Shown here: positions 1 through 7,846 of the stretch, piece after piece
Layout of the letters: each line of letters begins with the position of its first letter
Position numbering within the stretch: the stretch's first letter is position 1
DNA from: Mycobacterium sp.
GTDB taxonomy: Bacteria; Actinomycetota; Actinomycetes; Mycobacteriales; Mycobacteriaceae
Assembly: GCA_020438845.1 (NCBI GenBank)
Contig: JAGQTV010000114.1
Span: 62,001 to 126,000 of the forward strand
DNA length: 64,000 bases
Direction of reading: 5' to 3'
Program-made: the position numbers and the translations under genes
The notes under the pieces: generated by a model
Databases searched by the model: none
Told to the model about the DNA's origin: nothing
Seen by the model: the letters and a program-made list of their open reading frames with translations, nothing else

Positions 1-160
1 GCTCGATCAAGTTCTCCGATACGTGGGTGACACGCCCGTCTGCGAGGTCGAACGCGATGAGCCATCCCTGTGCCTGGATGGCGTCCGGCGTATGGATCGG
101 CGCAGCTTCACACTCCGCGTGATCGACCATCTGCCAGAGGGACTCCGCGCCGTCAGCCAT
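1..160 (-). CDS. bphP: Bacteriophytochrome, N-terminal fragment (continues beyond the window)
   Basis: Only the first 53 codons are present, read leftwards from ATG at 160. The protein starts with the phytochrome PAS signature CEAAPIHTPDAIQAQG at residues 17-32. This matches the CxxxPIHxPxxIQxxG pattern of bacteriophytochromes, in which the cysteine (Cys17 here) carries biliverdin and the motif sits before the GAF domain. The start overlaps the 3' end of the heme oxygenase gene by 8 bp, so the two are translationally coupled and the neighbour supplies the chromophore. The output domain (histidine kinase, GGDEF or other) lies outside the window. The family call rests on the motif plus the heme oxygenase neighbour. 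Confidence 0.85.
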   Translation of the reverse strand, partial: MADGAESLWQMVDHAECEAAPIHTPDAIQAQGWLIAFDLADGRVTHVSENLIE

Positions 161-803
161 CGTTCCCCCTAACCTGCAGGTGTGCGATCAAGGCCCGACG
201 GTGAACGCCGAACCCGGCACGCGCAGCCTCCACTGCATCCCCTCTCCGGTCTGGACCCAGGTCGTCGAGCGCGTTGCGCACCGCCCGCCAACGCTGCTTG
301 AGTTGAGCACCGTAAGGGCGCAGGAACAGGTCTTCGCGATCGTGCCGCCACCAGGAGGCAGATCGTACGAACCGCAACAGATGGAGTCCGCCCAAACCGG
401 ATCCGACGTAGACGTAGAGGATCCCGAGCATGGTTGCATCCGACGACCCTCCCGAAGCAAGCATTTGCATTTCCGGGGCAGGCCGCATTACCGGACAAGA
501 TCTCCGCACGTCAGGCGAGCCGGCCAGATCGTCCAGGAACGCCGACTCGGCGTCTATCGCCACCCGTTTGGAAACCTCGGCAGGCGAGAGGCCCTCACTC
601 CACAAGCTCGAGGGAATCAGCGGCAACGTGGCTTCGATGACCTCGGCGGCCGCGATCAGCCCGCCCATGACGGCAGCGTAATAGCCGGAGTCGACCATCC
701 GGTCCGGATCGACCAACCGGTCAACCGACTCGTGATCCGCCGTGGTCGCTCCCCGTACCGCCGCAAGAGTCGAGCAAGTCTGCCTAGGCATCGAACCAAT
801 CAT
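153..803 (-). CDS. bphO: Biliverdin-producing heme oxygenase
   Basis: This 216-residue protein resembles the heme oxygenases paired with bacteriophytochromes, which open heme to biliverdin IXalpha. The likely proximal heme histidine lies in ATTADHESVD near residues 20-29, and the distal-helix segment YVYVGSGLGG near residue 130 matches the YVxxGSxLGG motif. ATG at 803 has GAGG six bases upstream; ATG at 791 is an alternative. The 3' end overlaps the phytochrome start by 8 bp. The intergenic region to mshC is about 130 bp, so the pair may have its own promoter. It is not present at this place in M. tuberculosis. Confidence 0.85.
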   Translation of the reverse strand: MIGSMPRQTCSTLAAVRGATTADHESVDRLVDPDRMVDSGYYAAVMGGLIAAAEVIEATLPLIPSSLWSEGLSPAEVSKRVAIDAESAFLDDLAGSPDVRRSCPVMRPAPEMQMLASGGSSDATMLGILYVYVGSGLGGLHLLRFVRSASWWRHDREDLFLRPYGAQLKQRWRAVRNALDDLGPDRRGDAVEAARAGFGVHRRALIAHLQVRGNDG

Positions 804-919
804 TCACTGCCTCGTTTAAAGGGACGTCATCAGAGAACTTACATTCTGCGTTCCGTTTTTTGGGGGTCAGCGGACACAGACAAGGGCACACCGCTCACAC
901 ACGCAGCGACGCACGTTTC

Positions 920-934
920 CATCGCGGTGCGATG
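920..934 (-). terminator. Short hairpin just after the mshC stop codon
   Basis: A 6-bp perfect stem (CATCGC/GCGATG) with a 3-base loop immediately follows the mshC stop. There is no T-tract after it, so it is only a weak terminator candidate. Confidence 0.2.
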
Positions 935-2173
935 TCAGATCCGCACACCCAGGAGCGCATCAACAGCCGCGGATACCGTTACCGGCGCCGACGGGTCATG
1001 GCCCCCGAACTCCAGCGCATCGGTGACCCAGCCATCCACCGCGGCAAGGGCCTTCGGGGTATCGAGGTCATCGGCCAGGTAGCGCCTGAGTCGAGCGAGC
1101 AGGTCCGCGGAGTCCGGGCCGGCAGGAAGCGCCGCCGCGGTTCTCCATCGGTGCAATCGCGCCTGCGCTTCGGAGAGCACTTCGTCACTCCAGAAGCGGT
1201 CGCTGCGGTAATGCCCGGCCAGCAGGCCGAGGCGAATGGCGGCAGTCTCCACGCCACTGGCGCGCAACTGGGACACCAGTACCAGGTTCCCGAGGCTCTT
1301 GGACATCTTGTGCCCGTCCCAACCGATCATCCCGGCGTGCACGTAGTGACGGGCGAAACGCCGATCCCCAGTGCAGGATTCGGCGTGGGCGGCGGAGAAC
1401 TCATGGTGCGGGAAAATCAGGTCGCTGCCGCCGCCCTGGACATCGAATCCGAAACCGATGCGGCTCAGGGAAATCGCCGAACATTCGACATGCCAGCCTG
1501 GCCGGCCCGGGCCGAACGGGGAGGACCAACTCGGTTCGCCGGGCCGGTGCACCCGCCACAGCAGGGCATCGAGCGGATCGCTCTTACCCGGCCGGTCGGG
1601 GTCTCCCCCACGTTCGGCGAACAGCCGCATCATGGTGTCGCGGTCGTAGTTGGACTCGTAGCCGAACTGGGCTGTGGCGTCGGCACGCTGATAGACGTCG
1701 GGATATTCCGGATCGTCGACCACGTAGGCGGCTCCGCAGGCCATGAGCTTTTCTACCATCTCGACAACCTCGTCGATGGCCTCAGTCGCCGCGACGTACT
1801 CCCGGGGCGGAATGACCCGCAGGGCGGTCATGTCCTCCCGGAAGAGGTCGGTCTGTTGTGCGCCCAGATCCCGCCAGTCGACACCGTCGCGGTCTGCCCG
1901 TTCGAATAGCGGGTCGTCGACGTCGGTGACGTTCTGCACATAGTGCACCTCGTGGCCGTTATCCCGCCAGATACGGTTGATCAAGTCAAAGGCCAAATAG
2001 GTTGCGGCATGCCCCAAATGAGTGGCGTCGTAGGGGGTGATACCGCAGACGTACATGGTGGCCGTAGACCCCGGTGCCGTGGGGCGCACCTGGCGGTCGG
2101 CGCTGTCGTAGAGCCGCAACTGCGGCCCGCGGCCCGGCAGTTCGGGGATGTCGACGGTCGGCCATGCCCGCAT
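935..2173 (-). CDS. mshC: L-cysteine:1D-myo-inositol-2-amino-2-deoxy-alpha-D-glucopyranoside ligase (MshC)
   Basis: MshC joins cysteine to GlcN-Ins with ATP in the third step of mycothiol synthesis, in the cytosol. The 412-residue protein is a cysteinyl-tRNA-synthetase-like enzyme. The zinc/HIGH region [14 protein letters not shown] is at residues 43-56, [10 protein letters not shown] follows mid-protein, and KMSKS is intact in [10 protein letters not shown]. Length and sequence match M. tuberculosis Rv2130c closely. The ATG at 2173 lies one base after the cysQ stop (TGA-C-ATG), so the two genes are coupled. Mycothiol is the main low-molecular-weight thiol of Actinobacteria, which supports the taxonomic call. 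Confidence 0.97.
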   Translation of the reverse strand: MRAWPTVDIPELPGRGPQLRLYDSADRQVRPTAPGSTATMYVCGITPYDATHLGHAATYLAFDLINRIWRDNGHEVHYVQNVTDVDDPLFERADRDGVDWRDLGAQQTDLFREDMTALRVIPPREYVAATEAIDEVVEMVEKLMACGAAYVVDDPEYPDVYQRADATAQFGYESNYDRDTMMRLFAERGGDPDRPGKSDPLDALLWRVHRPGEPSWSSPFGPGRPGWHVECSAISLSRIGFGFDVQGGGSDLIFPHHEFSAAHAESCTGDRRFARHYVHAGMIGWDGHKMSKSLGNLVLVSQLRASGVETAAIRLGLLAGHYRSDRFWSDEVLSEAQARLHRWRTAAALPAGPDSADLLARLRRYLADDLDTPKALAAVDGWVTDALEFGGHDPSAPVTVSAAVDALLGVRI

Positions 2174-2174
2174 G

Positions 2175-2954
2175 TCAGCTGACCGCCCACATGGCGTCGA
2201 GCAAGATGTCGGCCAACTCCGGACGGCACATCAACAGATCCGGCAGGTACGGATCGGGCCGGTTGTACCGCAGTGGTGAACCGTCGATACGGGTGGCGTG
2301 TAGACCGGCTGCCCGCAGAACACCAGCCGGAGCTGCGGAGTCCCACTCCCACTGCCCGCCGGCGTGGATATAGGCGTCAGCGTCGCCACGGACGACCGCC
2401 ATGGCTTTCGCACCCGCCGAACCGATCCGGACGAACTCGATATCGAGGCGATCCCGCAGCCGCCACAACACCGCCGGCGGCCGGTTGGAACTGGCTGTGA
2501 TGCGAATGGGTCCTGATCGTGGGCAGGCGGGCGGGCTCACGGTGTCGCTGCGGTGCACCTCCCCCATGGCCGGCAACGCGACGGCCGCGTCGGTGATGGT
2601 CCCGCCGGCGTCGTGGTCCCCGGCCGCCGCCGGGCTGCGCTGCCACAACGCGACATGCACTGCCCAGTCCTCCCGGTGCGGCAAGGAGAACTCGCGGGTG
2701 CCGTCGAGGGGGTCGATGATCCACACCCGGTCCGCGCGCAGTCGAACCAGGTCGTCGTGCGCCTCCTCAGACAGCACGGCGTCGCCGGGCCGCTCGGCCT
2801 GCAATCGGCGCAGCAGCAGTGCGTTGGCCGCCATGTCGCCGGCGTCACCGAGGGCGGGTGGGAAGTCGTGGCCGATCTCTGCGCGCACCTTGAGCAGCAG
2901 CTGACCGGCCTCCTCGGCCAGATCAGCCGCAAGCTCGGCGTCGGTGCGGGTCAC
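2175..2954 (-). CDS. cysQ: 3'-phosphoadenosine 5'-phosphate phosphatase, inositol monophosphatase family (CysQ)
   Basis: CysQ removes the 3'-phosphate from PAP/PAPS and may act on inositol phosphates; it balances sulfate assimilation. The 259-residue protein has the metal-binding signature DPLDGTREF near residues 82-90 and the C-terminal [12 protein letters not shown] motif of the Mg-dependent, lithium-sensitive phosphatase family. It is the syntenic homolog of Rv2131c. The start is a GTG; the sequence AATACT sits at -12 to -7, so a leaderless transcript is possible. The gene is directly followed by mshC, pairing two steps linked to cysteine use. Confidence 0.93.
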   Translation of the reverse strand: MTRTDAELAADLAEEAGQLLLKVRAEIGHDFPPALGDAGDMAANALLLRRLQAERPGDAVLSEEAHDDLVRLRADRVWIIDPLDGTREFSLPHREDWAVHVALWQRSPAAAGDHDAGGTITDAAVALPAMGEVHRSDTVSPPACPRSGPIRITASSNRPPAVLWRLRDRLDIEFVRIGSAGAKAMAVVRGDADAYIHAGGQWEWDSAAPAGVLRAAGLHATRIDGSPLRYNRPDPYLPDLLMCRPELADILLDAMWAVS

Positions 2955-2987
2955 TTCGCCAGTATTCCAGGCAGGCGGAAATCCGGC

Positions 2988-4949
2988 TCAGGCGTCGGCC
3001 ACGTTCACAAGCAGTTCAGAAATGGCGGGTTGGGCCGGCGCCGGCTTGCCGATCAGATAGCCCTGCAACTGATCTACCCCCAACTCGACCAGCCGAGCTC
3101 TGGTTTCGTCGTCCTCGACCCCCTCCGCCGTGGTGACCAAGCGGAATTCCCGCGCGATACCGACGATCATCTTCACGACCGATTCGTCTCGCTCGCTCCT
3201 CAACAGGTCGCGAACGAAACTCTGATCGATCTTCAACTTGTGCAACGCCATGCCTCGAAGCTCGGTAAATGCGCCGAATCCCGTTCCGAAATCGTCGAGG
3301 GCCAGTGGACATCCCAACGAACTCATGACGTTGGAGAATTGCTCAGCCGTCTCTGCCGATGCCAGAGCGGCGCTTTCGGTGATCTCAAAGGAAACGCGGC
3401 CCGCGAGGACGCCGGCGTGGCGGAGTTCGTCGACAATCTCGGCGAGCGTGGCCGGATTGTTGATCGAATTCGCTGAAAGGTTCACCGCCACGTTACGACC
3501 TGCGCGGGCCAGCTCAATAGCCTGGGTCACCATGAACCGGTCGATAGTCGGCATCATGCCGAACCGAATCGCTTCCGGGAGGAATCGGTCGGGGCTGATG
3601 AGCTCGCCATCGGGGCCGGCCATCCGAACCAAGAGCTCTTCCTCAACTACCTGCCCGGTGGCAGCGTCGACGATCGGCTGAGCGAACACCAGGAGGCGCC
3701 CATCGTTGATCGCTCGAGAGATGTACCCTTCGAAGTCGAGGCGTGCCTGCAGTTGGCGTTGAACCTTTTTCCGCTCGGTAACGTCGGTTCCGATAGTTGC
3801 AACACTCGCTGTCGCCCCCAGCTCGTCGCCGACGGGGAACATCTGGATCTCGACTGTCAAGTGCTGGTCGCCAACGGTGAATTCTTGCTCGAACTTCGAG
3901 GATTGGCCGTTCGCTGCGGCGCTCTCAGCGTCTCGAATATGGCCCATAAGTTCCGGATCCGATGACACCATGTCCTCGGGGGTCCGGCCCACCAGCTCTC
4001 GGGGATCAGCGCGGCCGACCAGGCCGCAGTATGCGGGATTGACGAATTCGTAGCCGTGCTTCACGTTGTGCACCGCGATCGCGTTCGGCGCGTTGGTGAT
4101 AATCGATCGGAATTGCGCATCGGCTGCATGCCGATCCCGTCGCTCGCGGTCGATCACGTAGAAGATGGCCGCCCCGCAGATACTGGTCGAGACCAACAGC
4201 GCCACAACCCACGCCTTCTCTTCAGCCATGCCGCGAATCGATGTGATCGAATGCCCCGCGGTAGTCAGAACCGGCAGAATGAACAAGATTCCGGCCAACT
4301 GAACCAACAGAATCCGGTCGGGTCGAGCCAACAGCCACACAACCGGTTCGCGATCCGGGCGGCTGAGAACTTCGGCGAGGATAAGCGACGCCATGACCAA
4401 CGCCGCCGCGATTGAATTTCCCGCTGACGGTAAAAATTCCAGATGGGACAGAGCACCGAACAAGTAGTCACCAATGGAGTAGGCCACCAACGCTGAAGCA
4501 GCCGCGAGGCTTCCCGCCCATACCGGCGGCACCCAGCGGTATTCCAGCCGCGTCAACACCACGGCCAACGACAACAGCAGGACAGGAACTGCCCCGATCC
4601 GGGGGATGCGTCCCAGCTCCTGGCCCGACAAGTTTCGCAAACCCTCGGAAAACCACACGTTGTCCAGACCCAGCGAAATGCTTGTGGCGCTCTCGATGAG
4701 AAACAACACGGCAAAGACGCCGGCCAGAAGGGCCAAAGTCCGCCCCGCCCACACTCGTACGGCTGACGGATTCCCCGACTGCAGCAGAATCGCAGCGCCC
4801 AGCGCAACCGTGAGCAGAGCGGTCCACGGCCGCATCGGCGGCCAATTTCCCAAAATCCCGGTCAGGAGCGGCCAGCCTGTCGCCCAACCGACCCACGCGG
4901 CTGCAGCCAGGGCCATTGCCACCGCAAGGGCCACCCGCTCCCACCGCAC
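2988..4949 (-). CDS. Membrane-anchored PAS-EAL protein, probable cyclic-di-GMP phosphodiesterase
   Basis: The 653-residue protein has about seven or eight hydrophobic segments in residues 5-265, a PAS domain around 275-390 and an EAL domain to the C-terminus. There is no GGDEF domain. EAL motifs seen are ELLVR in place of EALxR, NLSANSI, EITES, LDDFGTGF, KIDQSF, AEGVE and QGYLIGKP. The expected metal and catalytic positions therefore look filled, and c-di-GMP hydrolysis is a reasonable inference. The GTG at 4949 is the first start in frame; a GTG five codons later is possible. It lies 33 bp upstream of cysQ on the same strand and is absent from the M. tuberculosis locus. Confidence 0.85.
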   Translation of the reverse strand: MRWERVALAVAMALAAAAWVGWATGWPLLTGILGNWPPMRPWTALLTVALGAAILLQSGNPSAVRVWAGRTLALLAGVFAVLFLIESATSISLGLDNVWFSEGLRNLSGQELGRIPRIGAVPVLLLSLAVVLTRLEYRWVPPVWAGSLAAASALVAYSIGDYLFGALSHLEFLPSAGNSIAAALVMASLILAEVLSRPDREPVVWLLARPDRILLVQLAGILFILPVLTTAGHSITSIRGMAEEKAWVVALLVSTSICGAAIFYVIDRERRDRHAADAQFRSIITNAPNAIAVHNVKHGYEFVNPAYCGLVGRADPRELVGRTPEDMVSSDPELMGHIRDAESAAANGQSSKFEQEFTVGDQHLTVEIQMFPVGDELGATASVATIGTDVTERKKVQRQLQARLDFEGYISRAINDGRLLVFAQPIVDAATGQVVEEELLVRMAGPDGELISPDRFLPEAIRFGMMPTIDRFMVTQAIELARAGRNVAVNLSANSINNPATLAEIVDELRHAGVLAGRVSFEITESAALASAETAEQFSNVMSSLGCPLALDDFGTGFGAFTELRGMALHKLKIDQSFVRDLLRSERDESVVKMIVGIAREFRLVTTAEGVEDDETRARLVELGVDQLQGYLIGKPAPAQPAISELLVNVADA

Positions 4950-5066
4950 GAGCGCGCTTTGTAACCTCGCAGCCAGGTAGGCGGTACGAATTTGCTACCT
5001 CCTGTCCCCGACCCGCGACATAACATGGGTTGTGCATTGATTATTGCATCGCTGAAGGAGCGTTGG

Positions 5067-5552
5067 GTGAATTGCCCGGATGGGATGGGATTGCAGAGAA
5101 CCGCACCCCGGATGATTGGCGCTGCAATGGCCGCAGCGGCCGTCTTCACCGTTACCGGCTGCGAGACGGCGGACGCTGCCACCGACCCGTTGGCCGGCAC
5201 GACCTGGCAGTTGCTCAGCATCGAGTCGATGGCCCCCGACGAAGAGCTGTCAGTCGCCATCGACGACCCGGCAAAGTACACAGTCGCCTTCAGCGACGAC
5301 GGCAGGGGCGCCTTCCGAGTGGATTGCAACCGTGGCAGCGGGACTTGGCAGGCCACCGCAGCTGCGCCGGACTCCGGCGCCCTCAGCTTCGGGCCGATTG
5401 CGTTGTCGCGGATGCATTGCCCGCAACCTTCGCAGGAGAACAAGGTGACCGCCGCGCTGAGCGAGGTTCGCTCCTACCTCATCACCGACGGAAGGCTGCA
5501 CCTCTCGCTGGCGGTCGACGGCGGGATCATGCACTGGGAGCCCGCTGGGTGA
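5067..5552 (+). CDS. META (HslJ-like) domain lipoprotein
   Basis: I chose GTG at 5067 because AAGGAG lies six bases upstream (5055-5060). This gives 161 residues with a signal peptide ending in the lipobox FTVTGC, so the mature protein should be anchored to the outer face of the membrane. The rest resembles the META/HslJ fold: LAGTTWQLLSIE, then VDCNRGSGTW, then LSRMHCPQPSQEN. These domains are found in stress and antibiotic-tolerance lipoproteins, but no substrate is known. It is transcribed away from the PAS-EAL gene. A TAACAT box at 5021-5026 could be its -10 element. Confidence 0.8.
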   Translation: MNCPDGMGLQRTAPRMIGAAMAAAAVFTVTGCETADAATDPLAGTTWQLLSIESMAPDEELSVAIDDPAKYTVAFSDDGRGAFRVDCNRGSGTWQATAAAPDSGALSFGPIALSRMHCPQPSQENKVTAALSEVRSYLITDGRLHLSLAVDGGIMHWEPAG

Positions 5553-5615
5553 TGCAGACATGACTTCGATGCCGACTTGCGGGCCGCCGGCGCGGCGACA
5601 GTGGTGGATTTGTCC

Positions 5616-6365
5616 TCACACCGTCCCGCGGGCTGCCCATGCGGAAGCAGTGACGGTGAGCGGTCCATTACCCAGACGTTCGCGAGCTACCGATTCGAGA
5701 CGCGCGCGGGCATCGTCGTCGAGTCTCTGAACATAATCGCCGGCAGGACCTACACCGTATGTGTACGGCTCCCACCACTCCTCAAACGTCGGGTGCACGA
5801 CGCTGATCGCAATGGCATCTTCTGCCACATCGCACAGGCCGGCTGCTTCGAAGAGCTCAGCGAGGTGCCCCCTGGGCGCCCCGGAGAGGAGAGCTTCACC
5901 CCCAACCGCAGGGTCGATCATATGAACCGCATCCCAAAACGGCGCCAGTGCACCGGTCGGCCCGTCCCACACACATGCTGCAATGACACCGCCGGACCGA
6001 GTCACCCGCGCCATCTGTCGCAGGCCGGCCACTGGATCTGTCATGAAGTGCACCACCAATTGCGCGAGGGCGGCATCGAAGGCGGCGGTGTCGTAAGGCA
6101 ATTCCTCCGCCGTACCCTGACGCACATCGACGTCGGGAAAGCGCATACGGATCGCGTCGACAAAGGGCGGTGAGGGATCGATGGCGGCGATCCTGGCTCC
6201 GGCCGAATGCAGGTGCGCAGTCAGGGCCCCTGGCCCACAACCGACGTCAAGCACCTTGTCACCCACGCCGACCCCGGCAAATGCCGCAAAGACAGGCGCA
6301 AGAGGCTCGGCATATCGGCCCATGAAACGGGCATAGGCCGCTGGCGAGACGACGAAACTCACCAA
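5616..6365 (-). CDS. Class I SAM-dependent methyltransferase
   Basis: The 249-residue protein carries the SAM-binding motif I VLDVGCGPGALTAHL near residues 38-52, followed by the acidic AAIDPS strand end and the RQGTAEELPYDTAAFDAAL segment typical of UbiE/methyltransferase-11 enzymes. The substrate cannot be told. It is convergent with the META lipoprotein gene (63-bp gap) and lies about 100 bp after the Rv2133c homolog on the same strand. There is no counterpart at this point of the M. tuberculosis order. Confidence 0.85.
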   Translation of the reverse strand: MVSFVVSPAAYARFMGRYAEPLAPVFAAFAGVGVGDKVLDVGCGPGALTAHLHSAGARIAAIDPSPPFVDAIRMRFPDVDVRQGTAEELPYDTAAFDAALAQLVVHFMTDPVAGLRQMARVTRSGGVIAACVWDGPTGALAPFWDAVHMIDPAVGGEALLSGAPRGHLAELFEAAGLCDVAEDAIAISVVHPTFEEWWEPYTYGVGPAGDYVQRLDDDARARLESVARERLGNGPLTVTASAWAARGTV

Positions 6366-6468
6366 GCAATGCTACGTCGCCGGCCGAATCACAAGGTCAG
6401 GTCAACCGAGACCTCCGGATGCCCCGACTGCGAACGCAACAAGCCGCCGCTCTGATACCGCCGGCACA

Positions 6469-7275
6469 CTAGAACGCAGGCCACGGCAACGGGCGGCGCC
6501 CGTTTGGGACGGGCATCTGCGGTTCGTCCAGAAGCCTGCGCACCCGCTGCCGAAGGGCCGTGATCTCCGCGGCGGTGAGATGATCCCGCAACCGGGCACC
6601 CGACTCGGAGCCCAGCCACCCCAACAAGTCGTCGAGGTCGGCCAGGGTTTCGTCGTCAATCGGTTCGGCGGACCAACCCCACAGCACCGTACGCAGTTTG
6701 TCATGGACGTGCAGCGATACCCCGTGGTCGACGCCGTACACCCGGCCGTCGATACCAGCTAAGACGTGGCCGCCCTTGCGGTCGGCATTGTTGATGATCA
6801 CGTCGAACACCGCCATCCGCCGCAGCCTCGGGTCGTCGGCGTGCACCAACGCCACTTCGGCACCGGTGTAGTCCTTGGCGGTCAGCACCGAAAGGTAGCC
6901 CGGCGGAACGGCATTAGCCGGACAAAGGTCCACCAGCCCGGCGCCATCCGGGTCATCGGGTTGCTCCACCCACAGCTGAATCATCCCCGGCCCGGCCGGA
7001 CCTTGCCGAATGATGGTGGGCGGCACGATCTTCCAACCCAGCGCCTCGGAGATCAGATAGGCGGCCACTTCGCGCCCGGCCAGGGTTCCGTCGGGAAAGT
7101 CCCACAGCGGCTGTTCGCCGGCGACCGGTTTGTACACGCATTGCACCAGGGGCTCGTCTGCGTCGTCCAGTCCCGCCTCGCACAAGAAGGTTGCGTTGCT
7201 GGCCGACCGGATGCGGCCGATCACGGTTAGTCGGCCCGTCAGCAACGCCTCACGTCGCCGATCGGGTCCCGTCAC
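6469..7275 (-). CDS. SCO1664-family protein with PI3/4-kinase-like fold (Rv2133c homolog)
   Basis: The reading frame is open further upstream, but GTG at 7275 overlaps the stop of the DUF3090 gene as GTGA. It gives 268 residues, close to the M. tuberculosis protein length. The segments NNADRKGGHVL and VYGVDHGVSLHV resemble the catalytic and metal loops of phosphatidylinositol-kinase-like proteins. The pairing of this family with DUF3090 is widespread in Actinobacteria. No biochemical role is established. Confidence 0.8.
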   Translation of the reverse strand: MTGPDRRREALLTGRLTVIGRIRSASNATFLCEAGLDDADEPLVQCVYKPVAGEQPLWDFPDGTLAGREVAAYLISEALGWKIVPPTIIRQGPAGPGMIQLWVEQPDDPDGAGLVDLCPANAVPPGYLSVLTAKDYTGAEVALVHADDPRLRRMAVFDVIINNADRKGGHVLAGIDGRVYGVDHGVSLHVHDKLRTVLWGWSAEPIDDETLADLDDLLGWLGSESGARLRDHLTAAEITALRQRVRRLLDEPQMPVPNGRRPLPWPAF

Positions 7276-7844
7276 GAGTCGGGATCGTCGGGGTTGGATC
7301 GTCGATAGCCGTTGGTACGCACACACAGGTGACCCTCCGGGTCCAACGGCTCGTCGCACAACGGACAGGGCGGACGGCCCGCTGAGATCACATGGTTGGA
7401 CCGGGTGGCGAACTGCCGCGCCGACTCTGGCGAGAGGAATACCCGCACCGCGTCCGGACCCTCTTCGGCGTCGTCGAGAATCACCGACGCATCAAACGCT
7501 GAGTCGGTCACCGCCAACAGTTCCACCACGACGTTCTGCGCTTCGGCATCCCAGCCCAAACCCATAGTGCCAACTCGGAATTCGGTATCAATGGGTGTAA
7601 CGAGGGGGCTCAGGTCGCGGACCTCGGTCTCGGGCGGCAGCGGGGTTCCGAACCGGCGGTGCACCTCTGCGAGCAGCGCACCGATCCGCTCTGCCAGCAC
7701 CGCCACCTGCTGTTTTTCGCAGACCACCGAGACAACTCGGGTGTCGTGCACGGCCTGCAGGTAGAACGTCCGGTTGCCAGGCTGTCCCACCGTCCCGGCG
7801 ATAAACCGGTCCGGTGTGCGGAAGATGTGGATTGCACGGGCCAT
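7272..7844 (-). CDS. DUF3090 family protein (Rv2134c homolog)
   Basis: ATG at 7844 (MARAIHIF) has GGAA six bases upstream, better than the in-frame ATG four codons earlier, and gives 190 residues. The C-terminus holds CPLCDEPLDPEGHLC, a likely zinc-binding knuckle. The family is conserved and of unknown function, nearly always beside the SCO1664-type gene that it overlaps here. Its start follows the H+-ATPase stop by two bases, so it is probably cotranscribed with the ATPase in this organism. Confidence 0.82.
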   Translation of the reverse strand: MARAIHIFRTPDRFIAGTVGQPGNRTFYLQAVHDTRVVSVVCEKQQVAVLAERIGALLAEVHRRFGTPLPPETEVRDLSPLVTPIDTEFRVGTMGLGWDAEAQNVVVELLAVTDSAFDASVILDDAEEGPDAVRVFLSPESARQFATRSNHVISAGRPPCPLCDEPLDPEGHLCVRTNGYRRSNPDDPDS

Positions 7845-7846
7845 GG

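Noticed and set aside
860..1909. 349-codon open frame antisense to mshC
   Set aside because: It lies wholly inside a well-conserved gene. High-GC codon use often leaves the opposite strand open; the product matches no family I recognise.
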